From a virus: DNA of 24,503 bases. The notes beneath the pieces are model-generated. The model saw only the letters and a list, made by a program, of their open reading frames with translations, searched no databases and was not told where the DNA came from. The translations under genes were made by a program, and so were the position numbers. The stretch covers positions 1 to 24,503 of the IMG/VR virus record IMGVR_UViG_3300047546_001570. One strand, given 5' to 3'. Positions 1-9,014 of this stretch are shown one piece after another. How positions within the stretch are numbered: position 1 is the stretch's first letter; each line of letters starts with the position of its first letter.

Positions 1-1492
1 CGTCTTGCGGGAAAAGCTCATTACTCAAGTCTTGGCCACGTTGCATCCGTTCCAAAACCACGTTGTCTTTTTGCCAGTTCTGCAATTCTTTTAAAATTGT
101 CGGATCTTTGGCAATAACAGCGTTTTGTCTCAATAATCCCCGCAAGTATTCAGTGTTCGCAGCGTTTCCTTTTTTAATTGTCTGTAATGTCTGCAATCCC
201 TTGGATGGATCGTCAACACTTCCCCACAAATCACTCATTTTTTCCAAATTACGCGACATGGGAGCCATTTGGCCCATCAAATTAGCATAATCTGGACTTT
301 GACGTTTCAGAACATCACTCATCTTTTCTGTGAGTGTTTTTCTCATTACGTCTAATTCTTTGTTAAATTTTCCAGCGCTCAAATTCCAACTACTGTCATC
401 ACGTATTTGGCGCATCGTGTCGCGTAATAGAGTTGGAGGAATGATGTCAGGATAGCTATCCAATCTTTCCCGGTATTTCATCCATCTGGCTAGTGCCTCT
501 TCGCGTCCTTCCCCCGCAAAATAACCACCATAACTAGCACCAATTTGATCGACAAAATTTAAAAGATCCTGCTTTCTAAATGATATGCTATCTCTAACAA
601 GTGCATCGTCAGCTTCATCCGACATTTTGCCTAATAATTTTTTCTGATTGCCTAGCTGATTTTGTATGTTGGAAACAATTTGTTGATCGACTTGCGGCCT
701 TTGCAAATCAAACTTTTTATCGCGCATTTTCTGACGTAACATTTCTTCAAGCGCTTTCTTTTTTTCTTCTGCGCCAGTTACGCCACGCCTTGCCTCGTCT
801 ACTGTCTCGTCAAGGATGTTTTTAATATCCTCGGTTTGATACAATTTCGCCGTTTCTTCAATTTCTCTGGGACTTTTGATAAAGGCTCTAGTCGTTTCTG
901 GAGGCACCCTTGCGACGACTTTACCTATTGGTGGCGCGATACCCCTACCGAATTTACCAGCAACATTACCCATACCTTTGGCGGCTTTTACGGCGCCTTT
1001 CCCGATTCCACCCCATGGAATTACGTTTGTAGGATCAACTACAGCCTCACCAAAACCGCCAATCACTCCCGCAGGACTTAAAGTTAATTTTCCGCCTTTT
1101 TGCACAAAAGGATTCAATATAATCGGCGTTTCGTACTCTTTTGTTGAAACGCCAAGACCGGCAGCAATATCTTTTCCGCTCGGCGCTTTTGTTGGATCTT
1201 CGCCAAATTGTTGACGGGCCGCCTGCCAAGCCTGTTCGGGTTTTCCTTGTGCTACCTTTTGAATACCTGCCCTTGCTGGTGCGCCAGAATATTTATCTAA
1301 AACATTACTGACACCACCAACTAGATCACTAACGCCAGCCCCTAAAGACTGCAAGCCGGGAATGGCGTAGTTTTCAATAAAACTATCAGGATCGTACTGT
1401 TCTACTGGCGCTGCTTTTTTATCGTTTTCATTTAATGGCACTTCTTCCCACTGTTCCGTTGGTACTTCTTCCCAATTCTCATCGGAGGCCAT
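1..1492 (-). CDS. Internal virion/ejection protein candidate, partial (3' end beyond window)
   Basis: The reading frame is open from an ATG at 1492 to base 1, giving at least 497 residues with no stop, so the C-terminus lies outside the window. The start has an AGGTGG ribosome site six bases upstream and overlaps the preceding gene by 14 bases. The N-terminus is acidic and holds two close WEEVP copies within the first 20 residues. Residues about 45-60 and 140-185 are Gly/Ala/Val-rich and hydrophobic, a look shared with phage proteins that insert into the host envelope during DNA delivery. Residues about 205 to the end are charged and probably helical. It is the last of four consecutive large genes after the portal. 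I see no lysozyme or other enzymatic motif in the visible part; one could lie in the missing part. Function is inferred from position and composition. Confidence 0.75.
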   Translation of the reverse strand, partial: MASDENWEEVPTEQWEEVPLNENDKKAAPVEQYDPDSFIENYAIPGLQSLGAGVSDLVGGVSNVLDKYSGAPARAGIQKVAQGKPEQAWQAARQQFGEDPTKAPSGKDIAAGLGVSTKEYETPIILNPFVQKGGKLTLSPAGVIGGFGEAVVDPTNVIPWGGIGKGAVKAAKGMGNVAGKFGRGIAPPIGKVVARVPPETTRAFIKSPREIEETAKLYQTEDIKNILDETVDEARRGVTGAEEKKKALEEMLRQKMRDKKFDLQRPQVDQQIVSNIQNQLGNQKKLLGKMSDEADDALVRDSISFRKQDLLNFVDQIGASYGGYFAGEGREEALARWMKYRERLDSYPDIIPPTLLRDTMRQIRDDSSWNLSAGKFNKELDVMRKTLTEKMSDVLKRQSPDYANLMGQMAPMSRNLEKMSDLWGSVDDPSKGLQTLQTIKKGNAANTEYLRGLLRQNAVIAKDPTILKELQNWQKDNVVLERMQRGQDLSNELFPQD

Positions 1493-3332
1493 TTACCACC
1501 TCTGGCTCGCCATAGTTGTAAATAAATTTTGTCTTATTATTCACTTTGTCATGAAATTTTTTGATTACTTTCCTTGGTCCTTGCTGTTCGGGTAATTCCA
1601 TTCCAGATCCAGCTGGCCCAGCTGCATTGATAATACTTTGAACGTATGCGCGGCGTAGTTCGCCTTTCTGTTTTCTTGTCCCAGGCTTGTCTCCCGGCAC
1701 AATCGCGTACGTTCCAAGCGTCCTAGTCAATTCCGCCTCACCAATCGCTGCGCCCGATGAAAAGCGCAATAATTGGTCTACTAGAGCTTTTGTCGCGTTT
1801 TTGTAAGTTTGTTCAACTTCAGGTGTAATGTAGTTTTGCAGATCAGGTGCTAGAACTCCTACAGCACCGCGCATAACACTTCCAACTCCCGGCCTGTACC
1901 CGGTTTGCTCTATGGCTTCAAGTCTTGTCAAAGCCTTGACAGCAACATTTGCTTGCGCGCCAGCTTTGCCTTGCGCTTCCGTAACTTTTGCACCGCCTGC
2001 ACCTGTTCCAGAAGAAATTTTATCCTTTTTAATTCCCTCATTGACTTTATTAGTGCGTTCTTTTTCTTCTTGAGCCCGTATTTTTAACTCAAGTTCTCTT
2101 TGTCTCAGTTGGGCCATGTATTGCTGATAGCGAACTTGCTCGCGCATTAACTCGCCTCGACGTTGCTCCCCAGCGACTTTCATGTCCAAATCAATTTTCT
2201 TCAAAACATTGTTGGCTTCCATCTTAGCTTGTTCGAGGCTTCTTAAATTGTCTGGAATAGGTAACTGTCGGGTTTGTCCCGTAACCGGGTTTTGCTGCAT
2301 AACGACCGGCCTACCTTGCTGATCCATAAACATAGGCAAAGTAGACCATGGATTATTAGGCTCGTATCCTGGCGGAAGTTGACGAGGCATTAAATTTCCT
2401 TCCTCGTCATACATGAGAATTTCACCCGGTTGTTCATCGGTGGGCGGCTTATAGTAGGGTAAAATTTTGGGTGGTTTTGGTCCTGTGGACTTTAAAAGTT
2501 TACTAGAAAGGTTTGCCCCTCTCAGGAGACTTTCTTCTCTCTGTTTTTCAAGGGCCAATTCATCGCCAACTTTGCCCATATCCCTTTGATAAATCGAATC
2601 AATCAAAGGTTGAAAGTTACCAACTTCAGAGCGTTTGCCCTCTAGGGTTCCCATTTTGGAAGCACTATCTGCAAGGCTGGCACCGAATTGGTTGGCAGCT
2701 GCGTAATCTCTGGCTCGTCCCATGCGAGCCAAACGATCCGCATCCATCGGATCGCCTGAAATTTTCTTCTTTAAGTATTCGTACAACTTGCCTCGAAAAT
2801 CCATTTCGCCTTGTGGTTGATCTGGCAACGGACGAGCGTTCATAGGACGAGGCTCGTTAGGTATGTAACCCATCACGTTGTTACGAATAGCGTTTTGTTG
2901 AGGCTCTAAAGACTCAGGAGCAAAATCTTGAACAGGCTTATTATATTCACCAAGTACAGGTGGTAATATTGCTTCAGGTGTTTCCGGGGTTTGTAGGTTG
3001 AAACCTACTGGCTCAGACGGTTGCGTTTTTACGAAGGAAGGCAAAGAGGTTGCAATTTGCCCTTCGTCTTTTATTTTTGACGATTTACCTTTTTTTGGTA
3101 ATACAGGTGCTGGCTTGGGAGCTATTGAATTAGCTTCTTTTGCAGGGACAAACTTTTTTGGCAAACTTTCGTCTAATGCTGGGTTTGCTTGCCCTTTCCT
3201 TTTCAAGTCTTCTTGCAGCTTTCTGCGTTTTTGCTCCATGGCATAATTTGCCCAATCGGGATTTGACAAATCATTGAGCGGATCAACGCCAGGAGCATAC
3301 GGAGTTACAGGGTAGGTACTTTTGTATTCCAT
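1479..3332 (-). CDS. Internal virion/ejection protein candidate with SGAAI-type C-terminal motif
   Basis: 617 residues. The start ATG overlaps the upstream stop as TAATG, so translation is probably coupled. The first ~180 residues are Pro/Lys/Glu-rich and look disordered. Residues about 365-435 are a charged, probably helical or coiled-coil stretch rich in Gln, Arg and Glu. Toward the C-terminus, a segment with RFSSGAAIGEAEL followed by a PGDKPGT and a K-rich RRA run matches a motif I know from many phage internal or DNA-transfer proteins (R..SGAAI...E, then PGD, then R.A). That motif and the position next to three similar genes support a virion protein packaged in the head. No enzymatic residues are recognised. 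Its end overlaps the next gene by 14 bases. Confidence 0.8.
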   Translation of the reverse strand: MEYKSTYPVTPYAPGVDPLNDLSNPDWANYAMEQKRRKLQEDLKRKGQANPALDESLPKKFVPAKEANSIAPKPAPVLPKKGKSSKIKDEGQIATSLPSFVKTQPSEPVGFNLQTPETPEAILPPVLGEYNKPVQDFAPESLEPQQNAIRNNVMGYIPNEPRPMNARPLPDQPQGEMDFRGKLYEYLKKKISGDPMDADRLARMGRARDYAAANQFGASLADSASKMGTLEGKRSEVGNFQPLIDSIYQRDMGKVGDELALEKQREESLLRGANLSSKLLKSTGPKPPKILPYYKPPTDEQPGEILMYDEEGNLMPRQLPPGYEPNNPWSTLPMFMDQQGRPVVMQQNPVTGQTRQLPIPDNLRSLEQAKMEANNVLKKIDLDMKVAGEQRRGELMREQVRYQQYMAQLRQRELELKIRAQEEKERTNKVNEGIKKDKISSGTGAGGAKVTEAQGKAGAQANVAVKALTRLEAIEQTGYRPGVGSVMRGAVGVLAPDLQNYITPEVEQTYKNATKALVDQLLRFSSGAAIGEAELTRTLGTYAIVPGDKPGTRKQKGELRRAYVQSIINAAGPAGSGMELPEQQGPRKVIKKFHDKVNNKTKFIYNYGEPEVVNGLR

Positions 3333-4609
3333 TACTGACCCTTTCTCCTCAAATATTCGTCAAAAGTAAAATCGGCTTCATAGGGCTCGTATGCCGCTGT
3401 TTCGCGTGGTGACATATTTGGAGTATATGGGCTATATCCCGCTCGCCCCTGTACTTGCGGCATGGAGGTAGCCGAATAACTTGGTTGAATTGCCTGCCCT
3501 TGAGGTGCATTTTGACCAAAATACGACAACCCCTTTGAAAAACCTTCGGCCACGCCTTGAATAGCTTGATTACGGTCGCGTGTTTGTTGATTCATAGCTG
3601 TGTCGTATTTGTAGCCAACTCCAGCCCTTGCACCTGCATGATTCATCAAATTTTCGTAATTTTGCTGAGTAAGTTGTTCTTTTTTAGCTTGGATGGCTAG
3701 TCTATCGGCTCGTGCTTGGCGATCCATCGCATACTTTTGACCAAGGAGATCATTATAACGGTTGAGGTTATCAACGCTAAATTTGTTGCGCTGCGCGACA
3801 TTCGCATCGGCTATGCGTTGCTCTCGATCCAAGTTGTATACTTGCGCCTGATTCGCCATGTTGGCACGTTGATTCAAATAGTTTTGATAGTTGGCGCTAG
3901 TGCGTTGGTTGAAGTCGTTAATAATGCCAGTATTGCGGGCCGCTTCGCCCATCTCGCTTGTTCTAATGTTGCCGCCAAGAGATGCGCTGCGATCGAGGGC
4001 CATAAGTTGGTTTCGATATGCCTCAGCCGCTGCCGCTTGGCTTGCCAGAGCTCCCCTTGTCATCGCATCAGAACCGCCTTGTAGCTGCGCTGCCAGTTGA
4101 ACGCCGCTATCTAGCGCTCCCCTCCTTTGTGCGTCCTGCAATGCCGACGCTGTGCGCCCTTGGGCCTCAATCCTGGCCCTGTCGCTGGCTTCCTGCATCT
4201 TTTGCTGGAACATCGGATCGGAACGGCCTGCTGCAATATCACGGTAACGGCGCAGGGCCTCTAACTGTGCTCCCCGTCCTTCTTGGGCCGCCGCCGAGGC
4301 TTCAACTATCTGCGGAGCTACCTCGCGCACAAAGTCGGCGACTTCGGGAACGTATTGGCCTACCGACGCAAACGATTCTGGCGTAATTCGCGAGTAATCA
4401 AAAGCCGCTGGCGGGATTGTTTTAACTAGCTCGGGATCGTCGTAAATTGAAACATTATATTGAGGAGGGACAATCTCATTAAACATCCTTTCTATGTCTT
4501 GAAGGCGTTTCTTGGATGCCCCTCTTTCTCTCTCAGAATTGTATAATTGAATTAAACCGGAGGCCGCTCCAATAGCTGCCATGCCGATGCCTATAGTCAG
4601 TGGTTCCAT
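3332..4609 (-). CDS. Internal virion/ejection protein candidate, Ala/Gln/Asn-rich helical
   Basis: 425 residues. The ATG overlaps the previous stop as TAATG and has a near-perfect AAGGAGG site seven bases upstream. Residues about 4-22 form a Gly/Ala/Ile-rich hydrophobic helix that could cross a membrane. The middle (about 100-330) is rich in Ala, Gln, Asn and Arg with very few hydrophobic clusters, typical of the long helical internal proteins that short-tailed phages eject to form a channel for DNA. The C-terminus is Pro/Tyr-rich. No catalytic motif is visible. The role is inferred from composition and from its place in the block of large genes downstream of the portal; a minor tail or scaffold-like role is possible. 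Confidence 0.75.
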   Translation of the reverse strand: MEPLTIGIGMAAIGAASGLIQLYNSERERGASKKRLQDIERMFNEIVPPQYNVSIYDDPELVKTIPPAAFDYSRITPESFASVGQYVPEVADFVREVAPQIVEASAAAQEGRGAQLEALRRYRDIAAGRSDPMFQQKMQEASDRARIEAQGRTASALQDAQRRGALDSGVQLAAQLQGGSDAMTRGALASQAAAAEAYRNQLMALDRSASLGGNIRTSEMGEAARNTGIINDFNQRTSANYQNYLNQRANMANQAQVYNLDREQRIADANVAQRNKFSVDNLNRYNDLLGQKYAMDRQARADRLAIQAKKEQLTQQNYENLMNHAGARAGVGYKYDTAMNQQTRDRNQAIQGVAEGFSKGLSYFGQNAPQGQAIQPSYSATSMPQVQGRAGYSPYTPNMSPRETAAYEPYEADFTFDEYLRRKGQ

Positions 4610-7017
4610 TATCGGCCTCCTTTTTTGTACATCTGATATTGCAAATCTTTTGCGCGGTCACGAGTTGTATCTCTAGCCTCAAAGGGTCGATCCTCATTCA
4701 AAATTTCCATCATTTTTCGCACTCTTGGATCTCGGCCTCTGATATAAATTTGATTTTTGTTAAAAGCTTTTTCTAAATCATCATAACTTTTTTGATTTAG
4801 ACTTTCAGGCTGAGGATGTATTTTTTTCATCAAATTTGCATCATAATCATTCAAAAATTGGTGAGTAATGTTTCTTCTCGTAGTCATATAATCAGTCAAA
4901 ATATATTGAGATCGTACAAAATCCGCTAACGCTTGCTTTTGCTCCGCTGACAATCCTTCGTTTTCTAAAGCCGCCAAAACCTTTTTTACAGTTTGCTCCG
5001 CCGGATCTAGCATTTTTTCATCATACGGTTTTTTTATAGCTTTAAATTCCGGCATTTTTGGAGGCTCGGCCTTAGAAAGAGCTTCGCTAGTACCACGTTT
5101 CAAAGCTCCCCTAATTTTCGGAAATGGTGTCGCGCTCATTAAGACATCGCCAGCCGTACTTGGTATTGCGGCCTCCATCAACGTACTGGGGATAGTCGCT
5201 AAACCAGCGCCTAAGTTTTCATAACCGCGCTCGGCTAATGGATCGACGATGTATTTTGTTAAAACATCATCAACGCCTTTTTTGAACTCTTGAGCTTCTG
5301 GAATTGGTGCGTTGTATTGTGCATCGTATTGTCTTTCAATCTCCTCACCAACACGCCCTCCATCAGCATAACCGCGCTTTACCGTGCCGCCACAATTGTA
5401 CTGATCTTGCACTTTTCCGCCGCAAGCGTATTTGTTTTTCAAAAGCTCTCGCGTCTTGGAAAAAGGCATGTTGTCTATGAAATCCTTGGCGCTTTCTTTA
5501 TCCCCAGCCGAACTGCGCGGAATTACGATCTCGCCCGGACTGAGTTTGGCACTCACAACGTCATTCGCCGGACTATCGCCATCCGTTAGCGCCATCCCAG
5601 GAACGCGCCCGCCATCGGAAAATCTATAGCCAGTGGGACCTGTGAATGTAGGTAATTTGACCTCGGGATTGTAGGCTCCCATGTTGCTAAAAAAGTCGCC
5701 GACCTTTTCCCAATTTTTCATCAGAGCGTCTTCGCCGAATCCAACACTTTCGCCGCCCGATGGCGCTGGCGCGGGAGCCGCTGGCGCGGGAGCGTTGAAA
5801 AACCCAGGAGGTGCAGCACCTCCCGCATCGTATGCGCCTGTATTGGCAAAAGGCGAATTTCGCGCCCTTTCATCCTCAGCTATTGCCCTATTCGTCATGG
5901 CATCGCGGAAAGCTTGACGGTCAAAACCTAAGGCGTCTTTCTCAGGGCCTTTCTTGCCAGCCAGTCGGCCCGCTGTCGCTATCTTATCTTTGCCTAAAGC
6001 CGCCATAATGCGGTTAAAGTTTGCGGCTTGCTCTCCCGAAATAAAATCCTCGGCCTTGGTGCTTTCAGCCGTCGCAGGTTTGAAATATTTGGAAAACTCG
6101 GATTCTCGGCCCATAGGGTTAAAAAAGTAGGAACGCAAATTTTCAGGCGAGTTTGCAGCTAGATCCCGCATTTCATCGGCCAAAACTTGCCCGCGCATGG
6201 CGTCAAGATTGCCGAAACCAACGTCGTATTTCGTTTCCTCCTCTTGTGCTGCCTTCTCAATCGCAGCCGTTTCTTCTTCTAAAGTGCTAATAATGCCTTG
6301 CCGGTACTTACTCGCAGCGTCGAGCTGTGCCTTGCGGGCTTCCGCTTGCGCGTTGGCCTCGATGTCGCCTTTGGTCTTAATAAGGTCTTCGTAATCTTTT
6401 AAAGTCTGTTCTCGGTTAATATTAAATTGCGGATCGGCGTTCAACATACTGAAGTCAATGGCGGCCTCACCACTTCGGGCTTCCGGATCATTGGAATCCC
6501 GCAAGAAATTCCTGACTCCTGCGTTCGTCTTGAGCGCATTGACAGGAGCGAAACTAGTCTGGGCTGTGCTGGTAAAAGCCCCAGGTGCAGTGGGCGTGCC
6601 TTGCTGAAATCGCGAGAGCCAATCCGGTTGACCGCTCGGCGCTTTGCCCCTTGCATAGTCGCGCACCTGCTCTTGTTGCTGCGTCCCGTATTGATAGGGA
6701 GTCACCGCATTTTGCATATACGTGTTGTATTCAGACTGCACTTGGCCCTTGCTGGCCTGCAAGGCTTGCCGGGTTTGCTGAAATTGGAAAGGGTTGCCAG
6801 ACTTGCCAAGGTTCCTCTCTAAGACTTGCGAACGACCTACATTTGCTGCTCTAGCTGCATCCCTAGGACGTTCACTAGATCCGCTGGCCGAAGCTTGCAC
6901 AGGCTCCGCGCCTATGTCGCCAGTGGTGCTAGTCAGGATAGCGTTATCTTGCTTTTGCTCATCCTGGTTCTGGAAAAGGTTTTCGTCCTGATCTTGGTCG
7001 TTTCTAACTGTCGCCAT
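4609..7017 (-). CDS. Large internal virion protein candidate with GGxVPG/SPGE motif
   Basis: 802 residues, starting two bases after the portal stop. The N-terminal 60 residues are very polar (Asp/Gln/Asn). A charged helical stretch spans about 200-265. An Ala/Pro linker at 400-420 is encoded by a 15-base tandem repeat. Residues about 468-503 hold DGGRVPG, then GDSPANDVV, then LSPGEIVIPRS, a pattern I recognise from many phage virion proteins whose exact role is unclear to me. Three short CGG/DGG-K/R-V units follow at 531-556. The C-terminal ~240 residues are Lys-rich and encoded by noticeably more AT-rich DNA. No enzyme active site is recognised. Position directly after the portal and before two probable ejection proteins argues for an internal head protein. 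Confidence 0.75.
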   Translation of the reverse strand: MATVRNDQDQDENLFQNQDEQKQDNAILTSTTGDIGAEPVQASASGSSERPRDAARAANVGRSQVLERNLGKSGNPFQFQQTRQALQASKGQVQSEYNTYMQNAVTPYQYGTQQQEQVRDYARGKAPSGQPDWLSRFQQGTPTAPGAFTSTAQTSFAPVNALKTNAGVRNFLRDSNDPEARSGEAAIDFSMLNADPQFNINREQTLKDYEDLIKTKGDIEANAQAEARKAQLDAASKYRQGIISTLEEETAAIEKAAQEEETKYDVGFGNLDAMRGQVLADEMRDLAANSPENLRSYFFNPMGRESEFSKYFKPATAESTKAEDFISGEQAANFNRIMAALGKDKIATAGRLAGKKGPEKDALGFDRQAFRDAMTNRAIAEDERARNSPFANTGAYDAGGAAPPGFFNAPAPAAPAPAPSGGESVGFGEDALMKNWEKVGDFFSNMGAYNPEVKLPTFTGPTGYRFSDGGRVPGMALTDGDSPANDVVSAKLSPGEIVIPRSSAGDKESAKDFIDNMPFSKTRELLKNKYACGGKVQDQYNCGGTVKRGYADGGRVGEEIERQYDAQYNAPIPEAQEFKKGVDDVLTKYIVDPLAERGYENLGAGLATIPSTLMEAAIPSTAGDVLMSATPFPKIRGALKRGTSEALSKAEPPKMPEFKAIKKPYDEKMLDPAEQTVKKVLAALENEGLSAEQKQALADFVRSQYILTDYMTTRRNITHQFLNDYDANLMKKIHPQPESLNQKSYDDLEKAFNKNQIYIRGRDPRVRKMMEILNEDRPFEARDTTRDRAKDLQYQMYKKGGR
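5765..5794. repeat. 15-base tandem repeat encoding Ala/Pro linker
   Basis: Two adjacent 15-base units (GCTGGCGCGGGAGC plus one variable base), 14 of 15 identical, lie in frame within the 802-residue virion protein and encode its Ala-Pro-Ala-Ala linker on the minus strand. It is also the most GC-rich spot of that gene. This looks like simple slippage expansion in a flexible linker. Confidence 0.7.
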
Positions 7018-7019
7018 TT

Positions 7020-9014
7020 TTATCGTCTCCCAAGCATGTCATCGGCTGGTTGTGCGACCTCTGGCGTCGGCAATGCCACGGCTTCACTTGTATCTGTACC
7101 GCCCTCCTCTGGCATAGGTTGCCCACCCTCAGGAGGAGGTGCGCCTTCCATACCGGGAGGTGGCATCATCCCGCCAGGAGGAGGCAAGGGAGGCATCTGG
7201 CCAGTCTGCACCATGGCCATAAGGACCGGATCTGTGTTTTTGGCAAGCTCCAAATGTTGCAGAATGTGATTCAAAATCAATTGCACACGAGCGCCATCGG
7301 CCCTGACGATTGGATCATTAAGCAACGTGCTGTGCATCATGATATGTTTCGGATGATTGTCGGTACTAAGTACAATCGTTTCCTTGCCGTCCATCATCGC
7401 GTCATTCTCGGCCTGGACTAGATCCGACTGGCTCGCCTGTGGCTGGAATAGCTTAGTCAGAGGTTCGCCGTCCAGGATGGACACGTACTCTTGAATATTT
7501 GTGACAAGCCCGCGCTCAATAGCTTTGTCAGCAATCTCAACACGCCCTGCCATAGTCTGCATTAGTGGGTTGATGTTTTGAATCTTCACACCAATGATCG
7601 GATCTAAGTCTTGAGCGTTAAATTTGCGACTGAATGACTGATAATTTTTACCAGTCATCCTTACAAGCCTCTCGGTAGTCGCAAACACGCGATATGCAGT
7701 AATGGCATGATACATGGTCCGTTCCAGACAGTTAATCATGCTTTTGGTGTAGCTGGACAAGAACTCCAAGGCGTTAGTCGTCAGGGTAGCGATGGCCTTA
7801 CCTGACGATGATTGCGGCACTTCACCCCGAACCGCTGCGTTAATGTTAGAAATTTGCTGCATATTGCTCAAAAGAGCCTCGGCAAACTTCAAACTATTAG
7901 GACTGTCTTGCAGAAGATTGAGAGGTTCGGGCTTACCGCCGCCAGGGATGTCCTGGGGAGTGTAAAATATGTAGTTCATGCCGCCCAAGGCTTCCACGTT
8001 GATATCAGCACCACGGGCCGCCGTCACATTTTGGACACCAAGAGCGCTATGGTTGGTCGCTACCGACGAAAACTCATGGTCATACATTTCTTGGGCCGGT
8101 AGCAGGTTCGAGAGCATGGGATAGCCGAAGTTAAGCCCTTTGATTGGCTCTGGCTTGTATTGCTCAATCGGGATGCAACCGTATTTATTCACGTCGTCGT
8201 AAAGGACGCAATTCTTGTCACCATAAATCATCATCCGGCCACGGGGGAGACTGGGAGTAGGCTTGTGATAGACCTCGTACACGTACACGGTGTCGTTATC
8301 ATCAAAGCCCATATAGGAGCGGGAACGTAACTCGGTCGAGACAGCTGGCAGTTTCATTAGCTGTTCGGCAAGTTCAGGATGTTGAGCGATTAGTGTCCAC
8401 CTATTACGGCGTACCCTGACTTGCACCCAATCCAGGTCCTCCCACCGAGGAATTTGGAAGTTGTAGAGCATGTCCATAATGTGAGGGATACTGATTTCAA
8501 TATCGCCCTCGTAAATGACACGCTCATTCTCGTCCACGGCGATGGCTTGGCCTACGTCGGTGCGCCACGTCGTTTTGATAAAGCCAGTACCTGTCACTAG
8601 GCCATCTTCGACAAATTGTTCCGCGAGTAGGTCTAGCTTGGTCTTTTCAACCGTTTCCTCACAAACAGCGTTGGCAATTCGGACGTTTTCCGTGACTTCA
8701 GCGCCGTCAGTCTTAGCAATCCCATGGAACGCAAGCTTTTGCTTGGTCACTAGCGTCACTAGCTGGCGGATTAGCGACCGCGCTTGAGGAACGCTCATTT
8801 TGACTAGTTCGCCTTGGTCGCCGACAAATTGAAGCGCCGTAAACCAGGATTGAGCGTCAAGAATCGTGGAATAGTAGGCGTAAGTGTTGCGCTGCCACAT
8901 TTGCCAAATTGGGTTGAATGATGCGCCGTAGAAACGCTGATTCATACCCATCAATTTCGCCGCTAATTCCTCGGCTTCCCAAGTCATGAAATAGTCGCGA
9001 GCGTTCAAACTCAT
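7020..9014 (-). CDS. Portal protein
   Basis: 664 residues from ATG 9014. The start overlaps the nozzle stop as ATGA with a purine-rich leader; the frame stays open 12 codons further upstream but nothing favours those. The portal is the dodecameric ring at one capsid vertex through which DNA is packed and ejected. Length fits podovirus/P22-type portals. The N-terminal third carries a phage-portal-like pattern (FNPIWQMWQRN, SVPQARSLIRQLVTLVTKQK). Around residue 310-385 lie PMLSNLLPAQEMYD, then NVTAARGADINVEALGG, then a glycine-rich turn. The segment SNINAAVRGEVPQSSSGKA (about 405-423) matches the conserved SG(K/R)A region of such portals. The C-terminal ~75 residues are Pro/Gly/Met-rich and likely disordered inside the head. 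Its place after the nozzle, far from the terminase, is unusual. Confidence 0.85.
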   Translation of the reverse strand: MSLNARDYFMTWEAEELAAKLMGMNQRFYGASFNPIWQMWQRNTYAYYSTILDAQSWFTALQFVGDQGELVKMSVPQARSLIRQLVTLVTKQKLAFHGIAKTDGAEVTENVRIANAVCEETVEKTKLDLLAEQFVEDGLVTGTGFIKTTWRTDVGQAIAVDENERVIYEGDIEISIPHIMDMLYNFQIPRWEDLDWVQVRVRRNRWTLIAQHPELAEQLMKLPAVSTELRSRSYMGFDDNDTVYVYEVYHKPTPSLPRGRMMIYGDKNCVLYDDVNKYGCIPIEQYKPEPIKGLNFGYPMLSNLLPAQEMYDHEFSSVATNHSALGVQNVTAARGADINVEALGGMNYIFYTPQDIPGGGKPEPLNLLQDSPNSLKFAEALLSNMQQISNINAAVRGEVPQSSSGKAIATLTTNALEFLSSYTKSMINCLERTMYHAITAYRVFATTERLVRMTGKNYQSFSRKFNAQDLDPIIGVKIQNINPLMQTMAGRVEIADKAIERGLVTNIQEYVSILDGEPLTKLFQPQASQSDLVQAENDAMMDGKETIVLSTDNHPKHIMMHSTLLNDPIVRADGARVQLILNHILQHLELAKNTDPVLMAMVQTGQMPPLPPPGGMMPPPGMEGAPPPEGGQPMPEEGGTDTSEAVALPTPEVAQPADDMLGRR

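Noticed and set aside
7120-7210. GGAGG-rich stretch that could look like a repeat or regulatory cluster
   Set aside because: It encodes the Pro/Gly/Met-rich tail of the portal and is explained by that low-complexity protein sequence.
6427-7269. Several plus-strand frames opposite the start of the 802-residue gene and the portal end
   Set aside because: Composition is that of reverse-complemented Gln/Pro/Ala codons; overlapping frames compete with each other and none has a start signal.
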